Source of the DNA: Nilaparvata lugens
Taxonomy: Eukaryota; Arthropoda; Insecta; Hemiptera; Delphacidae
Length of the DNA: 64,000 nucleotides
Assembly (NCBI RefSeq): GCF_014356525.2
Contig: NC_052505.1
Span: forward strand, 18,951,318 to 19,015,317
Reading direction: 5' to 3'
This document shows positions 35,062-46,171 of the stretch, one piece after another. The first letter of the stretch is position 1. Every line of letters starts with the position of its first letter. A program made the position numbers and the translations under genes. A model generated the notes under the pieces. It ran no database searches. It had not been told where the DNA came from and worked only from the letters and a program-made list of their open reading frames with translations.

Positions 35062-35194
35062 TTACTTTCCTTGCCCTATTACCATAGGTAAGGAAAGTAT
35101 TGCTTTCCGAAAAAAATTAAGGTACCCCAATTTCTGAATTTCTATACGTTTCAAGGTCCCCTGAGTCCAAAAAACTGGTTTTTGGGTATTGGTC

Positions 35195-35270
<76 letters not shown>

Positions 35271-35926
35271 AGTGTATGTGCGTCTGTGTACACGATATCT
35301 CATCTCCCAATTAACGGAATGACTTGAAATTTGGAACTTAAGGTCCTTTCACTATAAGGATCCGACAGGAACAATTTCGATCAAATGCAATTCAAGATGG
35401 CGGCTAAAATGGCGAAAATGTTGTCAAAAACAGGGTTTTTCGTGATTTTCTCGGAAACGGCTCCAACGATTTTGATCAAATTCATACCTAAAATAGTCAT
35501 CGATAAGCTCTATCAATTGCCACAAGTCCCATATCTGTAAAAATTTCAGGAGCTCCGCCCCATCAATGCAGATAGATTCCCAATTATCAGGCTTCAGATA
35601 CAATTGAAACAAAAAAAATCAAGTGGAGTAGATTGAGCATGAAAATCTCTACAATTAATGTTCAGTAACATTTTCACCTAAAATTGAAAATAACCTTTAA
35701 ATTCGAGAAAATGTGAATATTCAATTGCAAATTATTGTTGATTCTATTAAATCATTCACTATGAAGAGATAGCAGACCTCATGTGTGACTCCAGCGTTAT
35801 TGCCCTGTCACCAGCTTGCTCAAATCTTTGAATAGAAGACTTGAGATGCGCGGGAACACTAGCGTCAGGTGATCAATTTTCATAACGGCAAGGAAAGTTG
35901 TGTGAGTGCGCCACACCAGATTTTTT
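35062..35926. mobile_element. Family A element, longest uninterrupted copy
   Basis: It runs from 'tactttccttgccctattacc' to 'gagtgcgccacaccagattt' without interruption. It carries a (TG)n tract at 35197-35267 and the block 'atggcggctaaaatggcgaa'. The two termini share the inverted core 'actttccttgcc'. No ORF resembles a transposase. Copies at 7311 and 17319 allow its limits to be drawn; a fragment lies at 55686-55735. Confidence 0.8.
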
Positions 35927-36092
35927 TGATTTAAACCCGGACATACACAGAAATAAAACACCTTACATTAAATGCGACCCTCCGTGTGATCGTAGATAAG
36001 CGTTAGAAACGTAGATAGTGTATAATGTGACCCTGAGCATTACTGCGTTGATCGGGGTTTAAAGTTAACCTTACTTTGTGAAACTCGGTTTG

Positions 36093-37060
36093 AACATGTT
36101 AGATCAAATCAAATCAAAGTTTACTCATCAAAAACAATTACAATACAAATTAGAATATTATAACATTTAATACAATTAAACAATGAAGTTTTATTCATTG
36201 GATAGGTATAGGCATAGAGAAACGATAGCATAAGTAGATATCCCATGGTATAGGGCGTTTGTGTCGCAACTTTTACTGTTATCCCAAGCCGATAGTTCAC
36301 GTAGTTCTTTCCCATGCAGCTGTGTGACGCTGGTAGTCTCTCAAATTGTGCCGTTCTTACACTCTCACCCCAACAAAACAGTAAAAATTTACAATAATCG
36401 ACAGTAATCGGCTTGAGATAACAGTAAAAGTTGCGACATAAACGCCCTATACCATGGGATTTCTACTTACGCTATTGTTTCTCTATGGTATAGGTTTCTT
36501 AATAGGCATATATAATTCAGTGAATTAATCCACCCCACTATAAATTAAATCTATTAATTGTTGCGTGATAATTACTATTTACAAACTTCATTCAGTGATA
36601 TAAGATTAAGGATTAGTGAAAATTTATAATACATACAAAAATGAAATTTGTAAAAGAATGAAGAGTAAATAGTTTCAATATTTACAGTCTAACTAAATTC
36701 TCACAATTTTCTACTCCAATATCAACTAACCAGGAAAATAAACTTCTCTTGAACTTGTGTCTATTGATTTCTTCCCTAATGTTACTTAGTATTGAATTGT
36801 AAATTTTTGGTCCCAAATATAATTATGTAGTTTCTTTGCCCAAATGTAGTGTTATCCTTGGTAGTATTAAATTGGTGTTTCTCTGTCTTGTTTGATGGCT
36901 ATGATCTACCAATCTTATGTGTTCGTCGTTTCTCCTCATTCGCGTGATGATAGCCTGGATATAGTGTTGTTGTTGAGATACGGTACGGTATTCAATTTCA
37001 GCCGTAATGAAATATGGTAATATAAAAAACATCTCCCATGCATTCATCACTAAAAAAATT
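36093..37060 (-). pseudogene. LINE 3' end: C-terminal coding remnant plus 3' UTR
   Basis: On the minus strand, codons from about 37050 to a stop at 36674-36676 read ...HSHQTRQRNTNLILPRI..., then after one in-frame TAA continue GPKIYNSILSNIREEINRHK and FKRSLFSWLVDIG. This is the typical last stretch of LINE reverse transcriptase proteins (basic TRQRNTNL, then PKIYN, then FKR..L..WL). The 3' UTR extends to about 36093, where ATCAAATCAAATCAAA forms a short tandem tail. A family B MITE interrupts the UTR. The element is truncated and carries a stop, so it is dead. Confidence 0.7.
36213..36487. mobile_element. Family B MITE with perfect 7-bp target duplication GTATAGG
   Basis: The element is exactly 275 bp, from CATAGAGAAACG to GTTTCTCTATG, with arms of about 80 bp ('atcccatggtatagggcgtt' and its inverse). 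GTATAGG is present on both sides (36206-36212 and 36488-36494). It is non-coding. Confidence 0.9.
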
Positions 37061-37064
37061 ATAT

Positions 37065-37779
37065 CAGGTCATAGTTTTCGACAATGCTTTCTTGTAATAA
37101 TTGTTATATGATTGACAGTATCCTCTTATAATTTTTTTATGCGATGCTGTGAAACTGTGTGACATATACTCAGCAGTGTTTTGGCCGAATATAATCCTTC
37201 TAGAACGTTGAGTGGGACCTTCCCGTGAGGCACTCCCCACCAACAAAAAAGCAATACGAATTTACTATCGAATAATTCCATAATACATGCTAATAAATAG
37301 AAGAACGATTTCATAACATCAATATCTATGAATTAAACTGATATTGAAGTGAATGAATATCAAATTCACATCAAGAATAAACTGATGAACGTTGTAAAAT
37401 TGAAACGAACCCGTAAAATAATTCGCTTATAATATTCGACCCAGTAGCTGTTGCTATCTACCGGCAAAGATGACAGTTATGAATTCGAACTGTCGACCAA
37501 TCAGGTGAGAGGAAGCGTGTTGTAGGTGGGAGCCTACTCAAACTTGCTTGTGATTGGTTCGTTTCCCCTCTCCACAAAATTCGTTCTCTCGACCTGTATT
37601 TTACACTTCCAACTCGGTACTGATTATTGTCTCTTTAATATATTCCTTTTGTTTTTATAATATCCATATTTTTCTTCAATTTTCCTAATATAAATTAGGG
37701 GTAGTCACGATCTTCGAGGTTGCCAGTTATTTGCTATTTGAATCAGCTGCTATATTTTTTCAAAGTACTATTATATCAA
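37065..37779. other. Intronic sequence, nothing recognised
   Basis: Short ORFs on the minus strand (37064-37314) show no domain. A GC-richer patch near 37480-37580 has no recognisable feature. Confidence 0.4.
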
Positions 37780-38012
37780 TGACTTAATTAATATCAATGA
37801 TAATTTCAACTGTTGAGTAAATTCTGTAGTAAATTTAACAGTGTATTAAACTGATAAGTAAATTTAACTGTTAAGTAAAAATAAAGTTCACTGATATATG
37901 TATAATTATATTTGAATTTACATGTTTTGTATATAGTACCTTGTTAAGCAGCCTCTTTGAGGTTCGCTTAAGGTAGCTTATCTATTCAATAAACGTTTTT
38001 CTATTCTTTTCT
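37780..38012 (+). repeat. LINE 3' UTR fragment with (TTCTA)n-like tail
   Basis: It is homologous, in the opposite orientation, to 56193-56430. It contains 'gcagcctctttgaggttcgc' and 'attcaataaacgtttttcta' ending in a TTCTA-type tail. The copy at 56193 is joined to LINE coding sequence, which identifies this as the 3' UTR of that family. Confidence 0.7.
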
Positions 38013-38629
38013 ATACTTAGCAAATAACAGTTCAGTTGGTTAAACAACATCGTGAATATCCCTATTGTTGAGTTGGTTTTGTATTTTATTTGATCTCAAC
38101 TAAAAACTAGATGATTGAGAAGAGACCGATTTAAACATGTTATTATTTTTGAGATGTGATTTGTGGTGTTCAATTTAAGCATGTCACAAGCACGTTTCCA
38201 TAGAGTAATTTAAGAATCAATATTAGAATAGCTGGTCTATTGAATCCAGCGATGATTTCTTCAATCATTTCATTTTGATATATTTCACAGATACCACGAT
38301 TACAGTTGTACCAATTTAGTTTGTTCTTACACTTCGTAAAGTGGAATGGGGGGAGTCCGGTCACACAAGATGTCAAAATATCTGTCGCTAAACTGGAAAA
38401 ACTTTATTAATAACACTCTGTATAGTGTGAAACCTGTGACTGAGAATATCACTACGATTCTAATTGTTCTTTTTGTTAATGTATTTCAAGTTTTATTGTT
38501 ATCTGTTCATAGACTGAAGCAACTTTAATAATAATACCTTATTAAGTGTGAATTCTGTAGTTGTAATTAATTAATATGATTTTTGATGTTCTATTTCTTT
38601 ATGTTTTCTTTATTTTTCTCATTTTTCAG

Positions 38630-38725
38630 ATCGACTACCCTGAAGTGCAGAGTGGCGGGTGTGGGGGAGGGGGTCGAACCCGGACAGCCATGGATCGGGG
38701 GGTGAATCTGGTCTTCGACGAGTCT
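38630..38725 (+). CDS. Gef26: PDZ-GEF exon (window exon 2): linker after first cNMP domain
   Basis: The 96-bp exon encodes 32 residues starting IDYPEVQSGG, followed by a glycine-rich run and ending NLVFDES. The acceptor is TTTTTCAG (AG at 38628-38629), preceded by a good pyrimidine tract, and the donor is GTGAGT at 38726. Both ends are phase 0, so it accepts either the standard exon (1-77) or the candidate alternative exon (28127-28282). IDYPEVQ corresponds to the end of the first cNMP-like domain of PDZ-GEF. The GC-rich, glycine-rich middle is lineage-variable. An in-frame ATG at 38690 exists but is unlikely to be a start in a spliced mRNA. Confidence 0.88.
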
Positions 38726-39534
38726 GTGAGTAGAGAACCCTTTCTGAACTATCAAGCATTTTTTTATGAAATCTCTTGCGAACTTGTTCCAAATAAAAAC
38801 ACGAATGTCTTTTGAAAATATAGTAAGTTAATTAAATCCTTCATTTAAGGAATAGATTTATACAAAACAAAAAAAAATAATATACATGACATACTAGGAT
38901 GTATTCTGTGATCATTATCACTATTTATCATTAATCATTATATCATATCATTATATCATTATTATAATATCATTGTGATCATTATACTATTACTATCATT
39001 ATCACTATTATTATAAATATTTCCTGAAATCAATCCCAATTATTATTAAAAATCATATAGAAATCGTATAGAATACCGCCTGATTACAAATTTAGAACAT
39101 GACAGTAGCTCGGTAGAATGTAAATATTCTCCTTATGTTTTGCGGAGTCCTTGGAAGTCCAGGGCTGGGGACAGACAGATCCTTTTGTGCTATTTGCTCC
39201 CTTTAGGCCAGATAACATCAAAAATATTAATTACATTAATTGAAATAATTATAGCAAACGATATTCCAAATTAAATGCTGTCAACCACCAGTCTTTAAAC
39301 TTCTACCAGAGACAAACGAATTTCCGTTTCCCTTTGCTTCTACCAATGCAAATATTTACAACAGGATGAGCACCATTCAATTTGGAAGTTAATTTGATAA
39401 TTATTTCGTATTTATTACCATTTGAACAAATTTAATTCCCCATTCATTACATTAAATGTTAGAGATTCTCATTTGTCGTTTTAATTTGAGTACTATATAT
39501 CAATTTTTTATTGCGAATGATGGCTATTAAATAA
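38726..39534. other. Intron 2, AT-rich with degenerate ATCATT repeats
   Basis: Positions 38913-39025 are built from drifting ATCATT and ATCATTAT units. No gene or clear transposon was recognised in the remainder. Confidence 0.6.
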
Positions 39535-39751
39535 GGTGCGTTTACACCAAAGTTATTAACAAAATGTTAATAACCTAATCCTTATAGATTCTATTAGATT
39601 AAACATAACTTATCATACACATGATGAACATAATATGTGTTTGTCGAGTTCCGTTCAATCTGATAGAATCTATAAGGACGGAAAAATAAACATTTTTTAA
39701 GGATTAAGCTATTAACATTTTGTTAATAACTTCAGTGTATAAACGCAGCTT
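39535..39751. mobile_element. Palindromic MITE with AGGTGCGTTTACAC ends
   Basis: The left arm 'aggtgcgtttacaccaaagt' plus 'tattaacaaaatgttaataa' pairs with 'ttattaacattttgttaataa' plus 'acttcagtgtataaacgcagct'. The terminal AGGTGCGT recalls the Harbinger-like elements at 22916 and 53268, but no clean target duplication is visible. Confidence 0.7.
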
Positions 39752-39778
39752 GACGATAGGTTGCTTGATCGAATAGAG

Positions 39779-40031
39779 CAAAGACCTTAAAGATGCTTAG
39801 ACTCACATGCAGCGCTAGTGTCGTACTTGGAATTGAAATCGGCCATTGAGGGGGCAACCTATAAGATTATCACATACCATCAAACCAATGCCTTTTTAAT
39901 CTATAATACTACAAATATATTATGTATAATATCTCGTGCTAAAATACCCCAATGGCGGCCTTCAATTTCAAGTAAGAGCTATCAATGGGAAGGCATAGGC
40001 ATTGTGGGTCTATATCTCTTTAAGGTCTTTG
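39779..40031. mobile_element. hAT-type MITE, copy 2 (8-bp target duplication GAATAGAG)
   Basis: It starts CAAAGACCTTAAAGATGC and ends ATCTCTTTAAGGTCTTTG, 253 bp. GAATAGAG is present immediately on both sides (39771-39778 and 40032-40039). It shares its interior with copy 25181 at high identity. No transposase is present. Confidence 0.92.
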
Positions 40032-40267
40032 GAATAGAGCGTCTTGCTGATCAATCATAATAAATTGAATGTAATTATATTGCGTGAAGTTTTCGGTTCA
40101 AAATTTTCCATTTTTATTCGAAATTCTAATTTTTTGGGTAATTGTTACTAATTCTGTGAGATTCAGCTATTCATGATATCTATTTTTGATTGAAGATTTG
40201 TTAGTTTTTTTGAAGTTTAGATTGTTATTTTAATAAGTGATTATTTTAATAAGTGATGTTAACTTAG

Positions 40268-40394
40268 CCCACAGTTTAATTTGGACTGTAGTAAAACTTT
40301 GAGAAGGGACAGTTTTGGACATGAGCCTGTTGTGCCTTCCCTCATAAGTGTAATAATAATTGTACATGACTGAATAAATAAATAAATAAATTTA
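40268..40394 (+). repeat. Retroelement 3' tail (AAATA)n, copy 1
   Basis: The block 'ggactgtagtaaaactttga gaagggacagtttt' to 'catgactg(aata)n' recurs at 51838-51950. Its polar shape and short A-rich tandem tail indicate a LINE 3' end. No coding portion is attached. Confidence 0.65.
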
Positions 40395-40652
40395 CAATGT
40401 AATGAATCCTTGTACCTTTTAAGCTGCTTCATTGGACGTCAACATCGCGTAAGGTATCAAAAATGTTCAGAGCTCTTTCAAATGTTAACTCCTTGTGTAA
40501 TTTTGATAAGTTTTCGTTGTAGTTGCATTCTTTTTTACATTTCTTACGTTGGATTCAGTTCCCTAAATTTTCCATTTTCAATGTGAATTCTTTGTGTGTT
40601 TAACTCCTATATTTAATTAATCTTTTTTTTCTACTTGATCGGTTTATTATAG

Positions 40653-40880
40653 AACTAGCCGTCTGGCTCGCTTCGCTCGCCATATCCGTCTAGCTAGGGG
40701 GCTCCGCCCCCTGGATCCCCGACTGGATCGTCCAAGAATGAGATCAGCAGGCTCGCTTCGCTCGCCTGCATTTTTAATTTGAGCAATTTTATCATATGTT
40801 AGGACGACCCAGTCGGGGGTCCAAACTAAACGTCTGGCTAAACGGATATTGTGAGCGAAGCGAGCCTGACGGCTAGTAAT
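40653..40880. mobile_element. Element with ACTAGCCGTCTGGCTCGCTTCGC inverted ends
   Basis: The left end 'actagccgtctggctcgctt' and right end 'aagcgagcctgacggctagt' are inverted repeats of about 25 bp. The interior holds two more CGCTTCGCTCGCC blocks and an inverted 'ccccgactggatcgtcc' with 'ggacgacccagtcggggg'. It is GC-rich relative to its surroundings and non-coding. Confidence 0.7.
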
Positions 40881-41159
40881 ATAATATTCCCAGGAATAGC
40901 TCTGATTGAAGTAGCAGTGCCCAATCAATTTTTCCGCGATAAATGCATTTCAATCTTCAACTTGGCGCCAACCTAACATAGTCAACTCAACTTAATGCCA
41001 ACCTGACAAAATTATTAATTTAGTTACCAGTTAACAACTTTTTCGAAGAAGTACTCTCTCTAGATTACAGTTCTATATTAACATATGGTATGGCCTTTTT
41101 TCAATTATAATTTAGAGAATAAGAAGAATATACATGCTAAAAGACGAACTTTAAACCCT

Positions 41160-41368
41160 TAAAAACCACCCTTAGAGTTAAAATATTGCCAAAAGATTTC
41201 TGAGTGCGCCTCTAAAGGGCCAACTGAACATACCTACCAAATTTGAACGTTTTTGGTCCGGTAGATTTTTAGTTCTGCGAGTGAGTGAGTCAGTCAGTCA
41301 GTCAGTCAGTCAGTCAGTCAGTGAGTGAGTGCCATTTCGCTTTTATATATTTATATAGAAGATTACTA
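41160..41368 (+). repeat. Retroelement-like tail with (CAGT)n
   Basis: The block reads 'accaaatttgaacgtttttg' and 'ggtccggtagatttttagtt', then (GAGT)/(CAGT) repeats (41279-41332), then 'tatatatttatatagaag'. This layout is common in arthropod retroelement 3' ends. No ORF is present. Confidence 0.5.
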
Positions 41369-41399
41369 GTAGGTATGATATTGTAATTACTTGATTTCT

Positions 41400-41990
41400 G
41401 TATCTTCTATTTCTCCTTAGAACTATCTATTCTCCTCTATTCTGTTCTTCTTCTTTCTCTTCCTCCCATTCTTACTTCTCTCCCTCCTCCTCCTCCTCCT
41501 CCTCCTCCTCCTCCTCCTCCTCCTCCCCATCCTCTTGAACCTCCTCCTTCTTCTCTTTCTTCCAATCTTCCTCATTTCTTCCTCCCCTTCCTCCTCCACC
41601 ACACTCCACCTATTTATCATTTCCCGTCCCATCTTCCCATCCTCTTCCTCCCTCCTTCTCTTTATCCTTCTTCTCCTTCTCTCCTTCATCCTTCTCGTCT
41701 TCCTCATCCTGTTCTAAGGAGTTTAACTTCATATGTATTTATTATTGATCATTTAACGTTTTATATTCTTTTTTGTCGGTTTATGTTGATATTTTTGTGT
41801 TATGCTTTAAGTTTCCGACTCGGCCGGAGCTGATTTTCTTCATATGCTTCAATTTCAACCTTCTTCTTCCCTACATCTTGTTCTTCTCTTTATTCTCCTC
41901 TTCCTCCTTCCATTTCTCTTCCTCCTTCTATTTCTCTTCCTCCTCCTTCTCCCACTCCTCCTCCTCATCCTCTCTTATTTGTTGTTCCTA
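41400..41990. repeat. Polypyrimidine tracts (CTC)n
   Basis: Positions 41400-41720 and 41855-41990 are almost entirely C/T with perfect (CTC)n at 41485-41525. The Arg-rich and Leu-rich ORFs here are artefacts. Confidence 0.85.
41808..41836 (+). pseudogene. Partial duplicate of the start of the next PDZ-GEF exon
   Basis: Positions 41811-41832 ('gtttccgactcggccggagctg') match the acceptor-proximal start of the exon at 42498 ('gttttcgactcggccggagctg') with one difference. The preceding dinucleotide is AA-G here, so the AG acceptor survives in 'taag'. Similarity ends after about 24-26 bp. It is an exon relic left by a tandem duplication. Confidence 0.7.
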
Positions 41991-42490
41991 TTTGTTGAGT
42001 GTTTTCGTCTATATTATGTTTTTAATTCAATCTTCTTATTTGTCTTTTGTGTTGAATATGTTGTGTTGTTCCTATTTGTTGAGTGTTTTCATCTATATTA
42101 TGTTTTTAATTCAATCTCTTATTTGTCTTTTGTGTTGAATATGTTGTGTTGTTCCTATTTGTTGAGTGTTTTCATCTATATTATGTTTTTAATTCAATCT
42201 CTTATTTGTCTTTTGTGTTGAATATGTTGTGTTGTTCCTATTTGTTGAGTGTTTTCATCTATATTATGTTTTTAATTCAATCTCTTATTTGTCTTTTGTG
42301 TTGAATATGTTGTGTTGTTCCTATTTGTAGAGTTTTTTTGTCTATATTAAGTTTCTAATTCAATCTTCTAATTTGTCTTTTGTGTTGAATATGTTGTGTT
42401 GTTCCTATTTGTTGAGTGTTTTCGTCTATATTATGTTTTTAATTCAATATTCTTATTTGTCTTTTGTGTTGAATTTATGTTGTGTGTTTT
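41990..42490. repeat. 83-bp minisatellite, six copies, ending at a splice acceptor
   Basis: The unit containing 'ttcctatttgttgagtgttt' and 'gtcttttgtgttgaatatgt' starts near 41994, 42069, 42152, 42234, 42318 and 42402. The last copy runs into the acceptor TTGTTGTAG of the next exon, so repeat-derived T-rich sequence provides the polypyrimidine tract. Confidence 0.9.
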
Positions 42491-42497
42491 GTTGTAG

Positions 42498-42689
42498 TTT
42501 TCGACTCGGCCGGAGCTGTTTGAGAAGTCGAACCGCAGCTCTCACTCGTCAGACACCAGCTCGGCGTACTCGGGCTCGGACACCATGACCTCGGTGCACA
42601 GCTCGGTGGAGGCCGACGAAGTCGACCTATCCGGCCTCGTCGAGTCCATTGTCGATTCGGACGAGGAGGATCTCGCCGAGAGCACCGAT
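42498..42689 (+). CDS. Gef26: PDZ-GEF exon (window exon 3): Ser-rich/acidic linker
   Basis: The 192-bp exon encodes 64 residues starting FSTRPELFEK, then a serine-rich stretch (SDTSSAYSGSDT) and an acidic stretch (VDLSGLVESIVDSDEEDLAE). The pattern HSSxxSDTSS, then VDLSGL, then DSDEEDL parallels the linker of mammalian RAPGEF2 between its two cNMP-like domains. The acceptor is TTGTTGTAG (AG 42496-42497), the donor GTGAGT at 42690, both phase 0. Base composition is about 60% G+C, unlike its surroundings. The exon's 5' start has a relic copy near 41811 with a minisatellite in between. Confidence 0.93.
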
Positions 42690-43660
42690 GTGAGTATAAC
42701 TGCAAAATCAGCATTTAAAATCTATTTGTTCTCATGGGTGTGTTCACACATTGACAGTCAAGTGTGTGTGAATACTCCCATAAGATTCAGTGGTATCCAA
42801 TTTCCACCTAGATAAATGACAGAAATAATAGTATATTTCGCACCTAGAGCAGAAAATGAGATTTTTCCGGCTCGAAATTGGTTTTCAAGTCCGAGGCCGT
42901 AGGCCGAGGACTAGAAAAGATTGAGAGCCGGAAAAAATTTTTGCCCGTGGTGTGAACGATATTTTTCACCGCACTACAGGTATTGCTGACAAAATAAATA
43001 AAGAATACTTGTTATCGTACCTATCTCTTGATTTTAGTGGTAGAAGATTAATTGCAGTCAGGATTTCAGATTCTTTTAAAATTTCACTTGGAATATCATG
43101 GGCATCGTCATCTTCAAGCATTTTTGAAAATTTGGAATGCGCTAATCAACAATAAATAATTGAATAAAAATGTTTGCGAAGCGAATTAGTTTGATTCGAA
43201 ACTCGAACTGAAATCATGGCGACTTTGATGAAGAAAGTGGACACTCGCCCGATCTAGCGGATGACTTATTAACTACGGACTTCCAAGCGGCAGGAAAGAG
43301 AACACTTTCTGGCCTAGACCGGAAAAAAAACCTGTTACATCGGACGAGAGTCGTCTGCAAACAAGGTCTTTCAGATATACATAGGGACTGGAAAACAGCT
43401 GCTTTCTCTGCAGTGTGGCGAAAAAGCGTTTGTTCTTACGGGAGTGTTCACATTACATCACAATACTTTGACAGACAAATGTGTGTGAATACTCTCATAA
43501 GATTCAGTGATATTCAATTTACACCTAGATAAATGACAAAAGAAAAGCGTTTGTTCTTATGGGAGTGTTCATATTACATCACAATACATTGACGGATAAA
43601 TGTATGTGAATATTCCTATGACAAACAGTGGTATTCAATCTCTGCCTAGCAGAGCAGAAT
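42690..43660. other. Intron 3: old tandem duplications
   Basis: A block 'gtgtgtgaatactcccataa gattcagtggtatcc' near 42765 recurs near 43480 and, diverged, near 43600. Near 42875-42940 'ccgaggccgtaggccgagga' and the flanking 'gctcgaaa' and 'gagagccgg' form a small inverted repeat. No coding sequence was recognised; a 67-codon ORF at 42952 shows no domain. Confidence 0.5.
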
Positions 43661-43666
43661 AATTAA

Positions 43667-44244
43667 GCCTGTGCAAAGGCTAAAAATAAACTTTCTACTG
43701 GTAATATTTTTCAAAGTTTTTCGATTTGTATATCATCAAGCTTTCAAAACGAAAAAGTTTTCTCAGGAAAACATTTTTTTCCCCGATCATTACTTTTTGA
43801 GATATGAGCGCATAAAGCTCAAATTTTCGGGACATTTCAAATTTGATAAGAGATAAATCCATGAGACTTAGAGGATAAACTCTTCATGGTATTATTTATT
43901 GAATAAAACAATTTTTTTTCGAAAATATCAATTTTTTGATTTGCCAAATATTACCAAAAATAGCTCAACTAAACGTCATTTTAATTCTCAAAAATTGATA
44001 TTTAAAAAAAATTTATCCAATCAACAATGCCATGAAGAATTATCCTCTAAATATCTCTCTTACCGAATTTGAAATGTTCTGTCCCAAAATTTTAAACTTT
44101 AGGCGCTCATATCTCAAGAAGTAATGATCGGAAAAAAACGTTTTCCTGAGAAAACGTTTTCATTTTGATAGCTTGATGATATACGAATCGAAAAACTTTG
44201 AAAATATCTCCAGTAGTAAGTTTATTTTTAGCCTTTGCACAGCC
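43667..44244. mobile_element. Large palindromic MITE flanked by TTAA
   Basis: The arms of about 280 bp run from GCCTGTGCAAAGGCTAAAAA to its inverse near 44240. The inner sequence 'ctcatatctcaagaagtaat' pairs with 'attactttttgagatatgag'. TTAA lies directly outside both ends (43663-43666 and 44245-44248), as for piggyBac or Kolobok targets. There is no transposase. Confidence 0.8.
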
Positions 44245-44249
44245 TTAAC

Positions 44250-45389
44250 ATTGGTTTGTTTCACAAAGAATTTCCAACTCTTTCAGTATTAAGATCAAAA
44301 ACATAGCCTAAATTATTAATTGATGAAGTAGTGTTGAGATGCTGTAATGAACTTAGTGATTTCTGTAATGGTCTCTAGACACTTCATTATAATTCTACTA
44401 TCAATTACTCCATTCATGATTACATCAGAGCTCTCTGTTCGACGATTGAAGATCATCAATCTATTTGACAGTTACACTGTTCAATCTCTATGATGTCATA
44501 GTATATATGTGACTGAGAAAAGAGTTCAGAATATGTCTATAGCTATCGAAAAATTTGTTTAGGTACAAAGAATCCATCGTGACACTTCCATTTGATTGCA
44601 AAGTACTGTATAATGGTATTATATATTTTAATTATTATACATATAGCGTATATACGGTTTCATTTTTCATTATTATACCTTTATAGCTTTCAAAATGTAT
44701 AGATTTCAACTCAGTAGTAAAGCCTCCAGCATTATAATAATTTATGCATTTCTCAATAGCGCTGGATAAAAGTTGAAGATATAGATGGAATAAATGACTG
44801 ATTTTGATAAAGATTTTATCATTTTGCTATATTCACTTGACAGATAGTTGACAATGTCTCGTTTGTAATGTTCTGCTTATTATTTATATGTTGTTAGATA
44901 ACAACATTAGTTAATTAATTTATTTTTTTCTCTGTCATGTAACCCATGTCAGAAGTATTAAAAAAACATTTACAATATGGAAAAAAGTCCTTTACATGGA
45001 TTAATTTCATTAAACTACCGTGTAGCATCCCACTATGGAGCCTATGTGTCGGGATGCATTTAGTCTAAATTAAAAATATAATATTTCAAATACAAATGAA
45101 TTTTTATGCAATACATTCCATAATCTGGGCTATTTGTACAAAATGAATAACGTAAATAGCGCTAAAAATTAATAAGAACTAACAAATAACAGTTATAAAT
45201 GTATTTATGAATTCATAACAATTCATTGTTATGCTTTATGATGTAGAAATGAAAGAATTGTATTGAGCTAGTTTCCATTGCTACTTAGCCTACTATTTTA
45301 TATGTTGATCTAGCATATTTTTTCAGAAGTTTATTATGAGTTTCGTCATATTTTCTATTGTTTCTGATAATGTTGTGTGTGTTTGGCAG
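44250..45389. other. Rest of intron 3, nothing recognised
   Basis: It is AT-rich sequence without ORFs, repeats or recognisable element ends apart from short A/T runs. Confidence 0.5.
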
Positions 45390-45545
45390 AGCCTAATGGC
45401 GCGGGACGCAGTGAAGGAGTGCCTTGAGAAAGACCCCTCTGATAGGACCGGTGATGACATCGAAGTCCTGCTGGAGTTCACACAACACCTCAAGGCGTTC
45501 ACCAATATGACACTGGCTGTCAGGAGGGCGCTGTGTAGTGTCATG
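45390..45545 (+). CDS. Gef26: PDZ-GEF exon (window exon 4): start of second cNMP-binding-like domain
   Basis: The 156-bp exon encodes 52 residues beginning [16 protein letters not shown] and ending RRALCSVM. This matches PDZ-GEF's conserved DCLEKDP-D-RT-DDIE-LLEF block, the helical N-terminal part of the second cNMP-binding-like domain. The acceptor is TTTGGCAG (AG 45388-45389) and the donor is GTCAGT at 45546, both phase 0. The codons are GC-rich. An in-frame GTC follows the exon, so the unspliced frame runs on for a few codons, but the next exon continues the conserved VFAVVE exactly. Confidence 0.95.
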
Positions 45546-46171
45546 GTCAGTACTTAGTAAAAAATTGAAATAATCAACTTTACAATCATCATGTAGAATT
45601 CGACTATCCAATGCGGATTATACTTTGAATAATTATTGTTGAGATCAAATAAATCCAACCATAAATTCAAGAATATCGTCTGTTGAGAGGTACTTATGAA
45701 ATTGGCTTCATTCGCACACTTGAATATATCTTTGTGTAAACATATCCCAGTATTTGAAACAAATTATTATTATTTGCATAAACTAGAAATCATCAATGAT
45801 GAAAACACAAATTAAAATTGTGGAAAAGTACCACTATTGGAGTACCATTATGAAAAAGTACCACAACATCACAACTGTAAAGAAACTGTCAACTTTACAA
45901 TCATCATTTAGTACTCAACTTAAAGACATAAATATATCCAACCAAATAATCAAAGATTATTTTCTGTTGAGAGATATACATGGATAATTGGCTTTATTTA
46001 CACACTTGACAAAAATTACAATGTTGTGGTTAAATTGAGACGATCCTCCTCCTCTTCCACTACTTAACCCATAAATACAATTCACATATTATGTGATTTG
46101 AGAGAGAATGAGACCAGGTGACCTCACTTAGTTGCAATTTATTCTCCAATACCTTATATTATGTATGAATA

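Noticed and set aside
41423..42221. Arg-rich minus-strand and Leu-rich plus-strand ORFs.
   Set aside because: They are translations of (CTC)n tracts and the 83-bp minisatellite.
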